Below, in pieces: positions 58,341 through 64,000 of a stretch of 64,000 nucleotides of DNA. Location: contig NZ_JACCAA010000001.1 of NCBI RefSeq assembly GCF_013408415.1, positions 2,728,001-2,792,000 on the forward strand, read 5' to 3'. The notes below the pieces were generated by a model. The model saw only the letters and a program-made list of their open reading frames with translations. It did not search any database and had not been told where the DNA came from. The position numbers were made by a program, and so were the translations under genes. Positions within the stretch are counted from its first letter, which is position 1. Every line of letters starts with the position of its first letter. Origin of the DNA: Nocardioides daedukensis. GTDB taxonomy: Bacteria; Actinomycetota; Actinomycetes; Propionibacteriales; Nocardioidaceae.

Positions 58341-59467
58341 AGGTCATGACAATCGTGGGCACCCGTCCGGAGATAATCCGCTTGGCACGCGTAATCCAGC
58401 GACTCGACGCCACGTCTGGGATCGAGCATGTGCTCGCTCACACCGGACAGAACTACGACCATAATCTCAACCAGGTCTTCTTCGACGACCTAGGACTGCG
58501 GGCACCAGACCACTACCTCAATGTAGACACGGCGTCCCTGGGAGCCGTGCTGGGTGGAACGCTGATCGCAGTGGAGAAAGTCTTGATCGACGAAAAGCCC
58601 GATGCGGTGCTCGTACTCGGCGACACAAACTCGTGTATTGCCGCGGTGATGGCGAAGCGGATGCGCATCCCCGTCTATCACATGGAGGCTGGCAATCGAT
58701 GCTTCGATGAGAACGTCCCCGAAGAAACGAACCGACGCATGGTTGACCATGTCGCCGATTTCAATCTCGTCTACACGGAGCACGCGCGTCGGAATCTCTT
58801 AGCGGAGGGCCTCCACCCGCGACGCATCCTGCTGACCGGTTCACCGATGAGGGAGGTCTTGGAGCGTTATAGGCCTCAAATTGACGCCTCAGTCGTTCTG
58901 TCCGCGCTTGAGCTCGCCCCGCAGCAGTACTTCCTGGTTAGCGCCCACCGCGAGGAAAACGTCGACTCGCCCGAACGGTTGAGGATGCTCCTTTCCTGTC
59001 TCTCCGCAGTGCGGGAGCAGTGGAATTTGCCGATCATCGTTTCAACGCACCCCAGGACGCGCAAGCGGCTCGAGCAGTTGGACGGCTACACAAAGCCGCA
59101 CGGGGTCACTTTCTTGGAACCATTCGGGTTCCATGATTACAACAAACTTCAGCTCGAGGCCGCGTGTGTTCTCTCCGACAGCGGCACCATTGCTGAGGAA
59201 TCCTCCATCCTCGGTTTCCCGGCCGTGACACTGCGCGACGCTATCGAGCGACCCGAGGCACTGGACGCTGGTGCGATTTTGATGACGGGGTTGGCTCTGC
59301 AGGCCGTATTGACGAACGTCGCAGCTTCGATGGCGGATCCGAACACGGGCGACCATCTGCCAGCAGGATACGAGGTACGCGACACTTCTCGTCGAGTTGT
59401 CGCCTTCATGCTCTCCACAGCGGGACTGCACCACCAGTGGGCCGGCATTCGCCGGTCGGAAGGCTGA
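58337..59467 (+). CDS. capG: UDP-N-acetyl sugar 2-epimerase, CapG/WecB-like
   Basis: This 376-residue GT-B-fold epimerase has IVGTRPEIIRLARVIQRL, LAHTGQNYDHNLNQVF, VLVLGDTNSCIAA, HMEAGNRCFDENVPEETNRR, VSAHREENVDSPERL and SDSGTIAEESSILGFP, all core 2-epimerase motifs. As the third step of the CapE-F-G route it would turn UDP-L-TalNAc or a pneumosamine form into UDP-L-FucNAc. The TTG at 58337 overlaps the capF stop and has GAGGAGG 7 bp upstream; ATG at 58346 is an alternative. Confidence 0.88.
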   Translation: MKVMTIVGTRPEIIRLARVIQRLDATSGIEHVLAHTGQNYDHNLNQVFFDDLGLRAPDHYLNVDTASLGAVLGGTLIAVEKVLIDEKPDAVLVLGDTNSCIAAVMAKRMRIPVYHMEAGNRCFDENVPEETNRRMVDHVADFNLVYTEHARRNLLAEGLHPRRILLTGSPMREVLERYRPQIDASVVLSALELAPQQYFLVSAHREENVDSPERLRMLLSCLSAVREQWNLPIIVSTHPRTRKRLEQLDGYTKPHGVTFLEPFGFHDYNKLQLEAACVLSDSGTIAEESSILGFPAVTLRDAIERPEALDAGAILMTGLALQAVLTNVAASMADPNTGDHLPAGYEVRDTSRRVVAFMLSTAGLHHQWAGIRRSEG

Positions 59468-59468
59468 C

Positions 59469-60437
59469 ATGTGCCAGGACGTTGTCATTGATTGTGCGGG
59501 TGCCGCGATGGGTGGTGCTGCACGCTTCCTGAAGGAACTTGACGCATGGATTGGGGAGGGGACCAATGGCCCCAAGATCATTGGGCGTGATCAATCGCTC
59601 TCGCCGTCGTGGCTAGTGAAGCGTGAACGGCACATATGCGATTCGGCGCAGCGGATCGCGCTGAACAACGTGAGCTTCATCCTCGGCCGGGGACCGCGGA
59701 CTGTCTTACTGCGCAACGCTCTTCACTTCGCGACGGCAGGAGAGTTGGCCGGACTTGGCTACGATTTGCCACCGGCGATCAAGGTACAGATCCCTATAGT
59801 TCGCGCCGCTGTGCGGAGAGCGGACACGGTGGTCGTCCCGTGCACCGCTATGGCCGACAGGGTTGCAAGGTTCGTGCCAAAGGTGGCCGAGCGCATTGTG
59901 GTGCGCCCGCACCCTGTGGCGTCCAGGCCCTGGGCTGGGTTCGGTGTCAGCGGGAAGGAACTCCTGATGCCCATCCTGAACGCTCCCTACAAGAATCTTG
60001 AGTTCCACCTCGCCAACGTTCTTGAGGCAAGCCAGGAGGCAACTCTGGACCGCGTCTATGTCACTGCGGAGGCTACCGAGTTCTCTGGACAGCTACGGTC
60101 AGATCCTCGGGTCGAGTTTGTGGGCCAGCTCAGCGCTTCTGACCTTGATCGTTACTGGCAGCTATGTCGAGCCATCTACTTTCCCACTCAACTTGAGTCC
60201 TTTGGTTATCCATTGGCGGAGGCACGAGCCAACGGACGACGAGTGGTAGCTCTGAACACGAGCCAGAATCGGGAGATCGCTGGGTCGGCGCTCGCGGCCT
60301 TCGAGTTGGATGATCGAGACTCGCTAGCGGCCGCAATCGATGACGCAATGGGTGTAACTAGATCACCGGACAGAGAGACCTTCGACCCGAACTCATACTT
60401 CTCTTGGCTGACGGGCGGCGGCGCTCATGAAAAGTGA
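59469..60437 (+). CDS. Glycosyltransferase (GT-B, family 4-like)
   Basis: This is a 322-residue glycosyltransferase. The N-terminal domain MCQDVVIDCAGAAMGGAARFLKEL resembles an acceptor-binding Rossmann half. The donor domain has PILNAPYKNLEFHLANVLE, FVGQLSASDLDRYWQLCRA and the E-x7-E motif ESFGYPLAEARANGRRVV. The sugar added is unknown. GGAAGG 7 bp upstream supports the ATG at 59469; the frame from 59397 belongs to the capG gene's shadow. It overlaps the next GT by 11 bp. Confidence 0.8.
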   Translation: MCQDVVIDCAGAAMGGAARFLKELDAWIGEGTNGPKIIGRDQSLSPSWLVKRERHICDSAQRIALNNVSFILGRGPRTVLLRNALHFATAGELAGLGYDLPPAIKVQIPIVRAAVRRADTVVVPCTAMADRVARFVPKVAERIVVRPHPVASRPWAGFGVSGKELLMPILNAPYKNLEFHLANVLEASQEATLDRVYVTAEATEFSGQLRSDPRVEFVGQLSASDLDRYWQLCRAIYFPTQLESFGYPLAEARANGRRVVALNTSQNREIAGSALAAFELDDRDSLAAAIDDAMGVTRSPDRETFDPNSYFSWLTGGGAHEK

Positions 60438-61302
60438 GATGCCGGCGATCTACACGCCAGAATCGGGGCCCCCGCAGAAGTCAGTGGGTGTTTCAGTCAT
60501 CGTCCTCACGAAGAATGAATCCCTCAACATTGTCCGATGCTTGGCCTCGGTGGCTTGGGCGGATCAAGTGCTGGTAGTCGATTCCGGTTCCACAGACGAA
60601 ACAGTCCAACTTGCTTGTGATAGTGGTGCTGAAGTGGTTGAGACAACTTGGCGCGGATTCGGAGCTCAGCGGGAATACGCTTTGCGGCTAGACGTTCTAC
60701 AAAACAACTGGATTTTCTTTGTCGATGCAGACGAATGGGTCTCCGGGGAACTGGCTCGTGAAATATTGCAAGCGATCAGTTCAGGATCGGATAAAGTCGC
60801 CTATTGGATGTTTTTTCGGCTAGTATTTCAAGGTCGATGGATTCAGCACTGTGGTTGGTATCCAAGTTCCCGAATCATACGGTTGATGGATCGCAGAAGA
60901 GTGCGCTTCGGATCTTCAAAGTTCAGCGAGCATCCTGACGTACAAGGCAGCGTGGGTCGGCTACAAAGTGACTTGGTGGATGACGACCAGAAAGGCTTGT
61001 CCGCCTGGCTGCATAAACACGTGGACTACGCCGAGCTTGAATCGCAGCGACGTCTTGCTCCAGCTCCAGGTAAGTCAGCGCGTCGAGAGCATGAATCGCG
61101 ATTGCGGTACCTGCTGAAGGATCGTGTCGCCGGGAACGTGCCCATGCGTCCGTTGGTTCAGTTCATATACATGTATGTTCTGAAACGTGGCTTTCTTGAT
61201 GGAAGTGCAGGCTTTGCCTTCTGTTTCTATCACGCATGGTTTCAGTTTGCTGTCTCGAATCTCCAGGCCGAGACAAACAGAGTTGGGCCAACTCGCAGTT
61301 GA
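60427..61302 (+). CDS. Glycosyltransferase family 2 (WaaE/KdtX-like)
   Basis: This is a 291-residue GT2 enzyme of the WaaE/KdtX group. VSVIVLTKNESLNIVRCLASV is followed by QVLVVDSGSTDETV, GFGAQREYAL, and the DxD-equivalent FFVDADEWVSGEL. A late region HCGWYPSSRIIRLMDRRRVRF and VKRGFLDGSAGF-like ending (YVLKRGFLDGSAGFAFCFYH) is typical of this group. Overlap with the upstream GT is 11 bp. The codons here are clearly richer in A/T than in the first half of the window. Confidence 0.85.
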   Translation: MKSEMPAIYTPESGPPQKSVGVSVIVLTKNESLNIVRCLASVAWADQVLVVDSGSTDETVQLACDSGAEVVETTWRGFGAQREYALRLDVLQNNWIFFVDADEWVSGELAREILQAISSGSDKVAYWMFFRLVFQGRWIQHCGWYPSSRIIRLMDRRRVRFGSSKFSEHPDVQGSVGRLQSDLVDDDQKGLSAWLHKHVDYAELESQRRLAPAPGKSARREHESRLRYLLKDRVAGNVPMRPLVQFIYMYVLKRGFLDGSAGFAFCFYHAWFQFAVSNLQAETNRVGPTRS

Positions 61303-61606
61303 CTGCGGAGAGGGGGCCGTGCCGACTGGCGCCGCGGAAGGCGACTTCCCTGCACAAAGCTATGCTTCTGAGTGAACCGAACTGCTTACGGACCAAGTCT
61401 GTCGAGAGTCCATGGTCGTTCATTCGGAGCGGACAGCGCTTAGACCGGGTTGTCGTTGGCGTCCTAGCCTCACCGTCGTCCATCCGAATCGCTTCACCGG
61501 TTGGGCAGCGATTCAGGTGCCTAGGGTCTCGTCAATTACCGATATTGGTTTCTTTATGCGGATCGCGCTCCGAGGCTTGGCTTACATATCGAAAGGAAAG
61601 AGAAAC
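61303..61606. other. Intergenic gap inside the glycosyltransferase run
   Basis: This is 304 bp between two co-directional GT genes. No ORF in it has a ribosome site and a plausible product. It may contain a promoter for the downstream genes, but I see no convincing -35/-10 pair. The right part (61535-61600) is A/T-rich. Confidence 0.5.
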
Positions 61607-62665
61607 ATGACTTACCCACGCGTGCTACTGCTCGCTCCCTCGCGCAGCCTCGGGGGCGGTATCGAGCGATATGTGTCTACAGTCGTTGACGGTTTCGAAG
61701 CCAACGATGTGCACTACGAGCGGGTGGATCTGCGTACGGGCGAGGCCTCCACGCGTCTCGCTGACTACTTCAGAGTGTGGCGGGCAGGGTGGCGTTGGGG
61801 TCGGCGCAATATTGGTAAGCCCCTCACGATCGTGGTGGCCCATCGAACACTTCTTGCTTTGGCCTTGGTCTTGCGCAAACTGCTCCGTCAGGACGCAACA
61901 ATCTCCGTGGTCCTGCACGGTAATGACATCTGGACCTCGAGGCGGCGCAATGAGATGCGGATGCTCAGAGCGCACGACGTTCGTGCCGTAGCTGTGAGCG
62001 CATATAGTTCTGGGGCCCTCGCTCAGCACGTCAATGCGACCATCTTGCCTCCAGGGGTGAGTCGGGAATGGTTTGAAGAATTGCAGCGAGCCGGGAGGGA
62101 TCGGACTCGGGAGGCATCAGATGACCACATCGTTATGACCTCTTTCCGCCTCAATCAGTGGATCGACAAGGGTCTGCCAGTTCTTGTTGCTGCTATTGAG
62201 TCCGTTGAGCTTCCAGTCCGAATAGTGTTGTGTGGTAGCGGCCGAGTCCCTCCTGAACTGACGACCTACCTGAGTGATCATCCGTGCGTCACGCTTCGGG
62301 TGGGCATTCCGGATGCTGACCTTGCCGATCAGATGTCGGCGGCCGACCTATTCGTTCTAGCCACTCGCACTCGGCAAGGGGACTCGGCAAGCGGGGAGGG
62401 ATTCGGACTGGTTCTTCTGGAGGCGCAACTGGCGGGGACTCCAGTCATCGGTCCGGCCTTCGGAGGTTCACATGATGCATTTGTAGAGGGCATAACGGGG
62501 CTGTCGCCGGTCGATGAGACCATTGAGAGTCTCGCAGAGAGCATCAAACTGTTGCTGCAGGACAATGCTATGAGGGCGCAGTTTGCGAAGTCTGGTCAGA
62601 AACTCGCCCGGGCACGGTTCGATCCCTCCAACTATTCGGCTCTTTTGCTTCGTCGATTGCTTTGA
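61607..62665 (+). CDS. Glycosyltransferase family 4
   Basis: This is a 352-residue GT-B enzyme. The N-terminus MTYPRVLLLAPSRSLGGGIE with the acceptor-domain glycine loop, SVVLHGNDIWTSRRRNEMR, and the donor domain with VMTSFRLNQWIDKGLPVLV and the E-x7-E motif GEGFGLVLLEAQLAGTPVIG are clear. AAAGGAAAG about 7-15 bp upstream supports the ATG at 61607; an in-frame ATG at 61556 would add a poorly conserved leader. It overlaps the flippase frame by 4 bp if the latter starts at the TTG 62662. Confidence 0.83.
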   Translation: MTYPRVLLLAPSRSLGGGIERYVSTVVDGFEANDVHYERVDLRTGEASTRLADYFRVWRAGWRWGRRNIGKPLTIVVAHRTLLALALVLRKLLRQDATISVVLHGNDIWTSRRRNEMRMLRAHDVRAVAVSAYSSGALAQHVNATILPPGVSREWFEELQRAGRDRTREASDDHIVMTSFRLNQWIDKGLPVLVAAIESVELPVRIVLCGSGRVPPELTTYLSDHPCVTLRVGIPDADLADQMSAADLFVLATRTRQGDSASGEGFGLVLLEAQLAGTPVIGPAFGGSHDAFVEGITGLSPVDETIESLAESIKLLLQDNAMRAQFAKSGQKLARARFDPSNYSALLLRRLL

Positions 62666-62667
62666 GC

Positions 62668-63936
62668 ATGCCAAATGTTCGAAGTAGGGCTCGTCGGTTC
62701 CGCCAGTCGCCGACAATACAGGCGATTATTAGGACTGCAGGATTCAATGTAGTTAACACCGTACTTGCGGGCGTCGGTGGAATTCTGGTGGCCCGTGTTC
62801 TCGGAGCTAGCGGCCGAGGCGACTACGCGGTCCTAATGACGTGGTTGGGGCTGGCACTCATTGTCGGCGAACTAGGTCAGACGGCGTCGGTGACCTATCA
62901 CGTGGCACGGAACCCCGAACGAGCGCGTGACTATGTGGCGACCTCGGTGCGGACCATGATCGTATCGGGTCTACTTTGTCTTCCTCTGGCCTTTGTCTTT
63001 GCCAAGTACCTCAGTGACGGAAGAGACGCTCGAGAGTCGGCATTTCAAATTCTCGCCCTGGTTCTTCCGGTGGCATTTGTGGCAGCCAGTTTCACGTTCG
63101 CCCTGCAGGCGACCCGAATCGATCTCTGGAACTGGGTTCGGTTCTCCCAGCCGTTCGTGTGGTTTATGGTCCTTGTCCCGTTGGCGTACTTCGGGGGCGT
63201 TTCTCTGACGCATCTGATGTGGATTTATCTGAGTTCGGTGGTCCTGCAATTTGGGATCGCACTCTGGTTCTGCAAGAAGACAAGCCTTTTAAGAGGGCGT
63301 TATGAGGGCAAATTCTTACGCCCCATGCTTGTCTACGGACTTAGCCACTTGGCCTCGACCCTTCCTGCCGGTCTGATTAGACAGTTGGATGTTCTATTCT
63401 TGGCAGTCTTTGTTTCTGCGTCACAAGTAGGTCATTACGCGGTTGCGGTCGCATACGCATCTCTAAGTTTTCCGTTAGCGGCGGCGGTGGGGAGTGTTCT
63501 TTTTCCTCGGCAGGCGCGATTGGGATCGCCTAACCGGACTCTGCGGCGTTCAGTATTCCTTGTTTCTCTCGCGACCATGCTCTGTATGGTCCCGATGATT
63601 CTGGTCGCTCCCTTCCTGCTGCCCCTTGTTTTTGGCGACGATTTCTCTGCCTCCGTGTCGATCCTATGGTTCCTATTCCCTTCTCTTTTGGCTCTCTCGG
63701 CCAATCAGGTGTGCGGCGACCTTTTACGTGGTATGGGCAAGCCACAGAGCGTGGCCTGGGCGACGTGGATCAGTCTCGTCGTCCTCGTCGTCCTTCTGTT
63801 TTTTTTGGTTCCATCATCTGGAATACGAGGGGCGGCGATCAGTACTAGTATCGCGCAAGTCGTGGCGTGCGGAACCCTGATGTTCCTGTTGTTTCGCAAG
63901 AATTCTGGCGTCTTGGAAGAAGGTGCAAACCTATGA
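62668..63936 (+). CDS. Polysaccharide flippase, Wzx-like (MATE/oligosaccharide export superfamily)
   Basis: This 422-residue membrane protein has about 12-14 spans. It opens with a basic stretch, then TAGFNVVNTVLAGVGGILVARVLGASGRGDYAVL, the usual start of Wzx proteins (two spans with LGxxxRG). A further landmark is LASTLPAGLIRQLDVLFLAVFVSASQVGHYAVA. It would flip the lipid-linked repeat unit across the membrane for the polymerase at 50319. Start ATG at 62668; TTG at 62662 is possible. Confidence 0.85.
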   Translation: MPNVRSRARRFRQSPTIQAIIRTAGFNVVNTVLAGVGGILVARVLGASGRGDYAVLMTWLGLALIVGELGQTASVTYHVARNPERARDYVATSVRTMIVSGLLCLPLAFVFAKYLSDGRDARESAFQILALVLPVAFVAASFTFALQATRIDLWNWVRFSQPFVWFMVLVPLAYFGGVSLTHLMWIYLSSVVLQFGIALWFCKKTSLLRGRYEGKFLRPMLVYGLSHLASTLPAGLIRQLDVLFLAVFVSASQVGHYAVAVAYASLSFPLAAAVGSVLFPRQARLGSPNRTLRRSVFLVSLATMLCMVPMILVAPFLLPLVFGDDFSASVSILWFLFPSLLALSANQVCGDLLRGMGKPQSVAWATWISLVVLVVLLFFLVPSSGIRGAAISTSIAQVVACGTLMFLLFRKNSGVLEEGANL

Positions 63937-64000
63937 CGATCGATAACGTACCGCGGGTTTCCATTGTTGTATCCCATCCTATTCAGTATTTTACGCCGCT
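63933..64000 (+). CDS. Glycosyltransferase, 3' end outside window
   Basis: Only the first 22 codons are visible. VSIVVSHPIQYFTPL matches the SHPIQY(F/H)xPL opening of GT4-type glycosyltransferases. The ATG overlaps the flippase stop (ATGA), so it belongs to the same operon. Confidence 0.7.
   Translation, partial: MTIDNVPRVSIVVSHPIQYFTP

Overview
The window is about 64 kb of high-GC DNA from an actinobacterium. The gene families present (DUF1416/SseC, DUF4193, DUF4012, LAL-type regulators, many acyl-CoA enzymes, TetR and XRE-TetR regulators, a DUF559 protein) and the ATGA/GTGA gene overlaps fit the Propionibacteriales, most like Nocardioides or a relative. That assignment is inference; there is no rRNA to confirm it. 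One tRNA, tRNA-Gly(TCC), is present.

Layout. (1) 1-1.6 kb: the end of a surface-polysaccharide region, with a partial SDR and an undecaprenyl-phosphate sugar phosphotransferase. (2) 1.8-3.8 kb: a sulfur-relay operon (DUF4395, two-domain thiosulfate sulfurtransferase, SseC/DUF1416) preceded by a short Cys-containing leader peptide that looks leaderless. (3) 3.85-5.08 kb: an AbiEi-like/DUF559 nuclease-fold gene between two copies of an 80-bp palindromic repeat. (4) 5.2-27 kb: a catabolic block. A branched-chain-type ABC importer (SBP, two ATPases, two permeases) runs into a beta-oxidation set (acyl-CoA dehydrogenase, CoA ligase, hydratases, CaiB-type CoA transferase, SCP2-type thiolase, MaoC pair, SDRs), a regulator with two TetR domains, a second ligase/SDR/thioesterase set, and a reverse-strand SDR/ACAD/APH-kinase trio resembling split ACAD10/11. 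It ends with an XRE-TetR fusion regulator. (5) 27.07-27.24 kb: a symmetrical array of six 20-bp repeats on an exact 30-bp period, filling the gap between two convergent stop codons.

(6) 27.2-45.3 kb: an exopolysaccharide region with its own regulators: GT61, FkbM methyltransferase, two lipoproteins, an OmpR-type response regulator with a huge Ala/Pro linker, a processive GT2 synthase, a histidine kinase, a LAL regulator, a Wzy-like polymerase, a Wzc-like tyrosine kinase, a Wzb-like phosphatase, a secreted protein and a DUF4012 protein, interspersed with housekeeping genes (dtd, BKACE). Paired GGGTGA direct repeats lie in front of both the GT2/kinase promoters and the LAL gene. (7) 45.4-50 kb: housekeeping genes (DsrE, nitrobindin-like, Fur, thioesterase, YgfZ-like, cupin), tRNA-Gly and a broken second copy of the cupin gene. 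(8) 50.3-64 kb: a second surface-polysaccharide locus, visibly less GC-rich towards its right end. It carries a polymerase, FkbM methyltransferase, capE/capF/capG-like genes for UDP-L-FucNAc, a WecA-like initiating transferase, several glycosyltransferases and a Wzx-type flippase, and it continues past the right edge.

As a whole, the window describes an organism that scavenges an unidentified carboxylic acid through CoA-ester beta-oxidation and makes at least two surface polymers, one of them probably containing N-acetyl-L-fucosamine. All functions are read from motifs and context; no database search was run.
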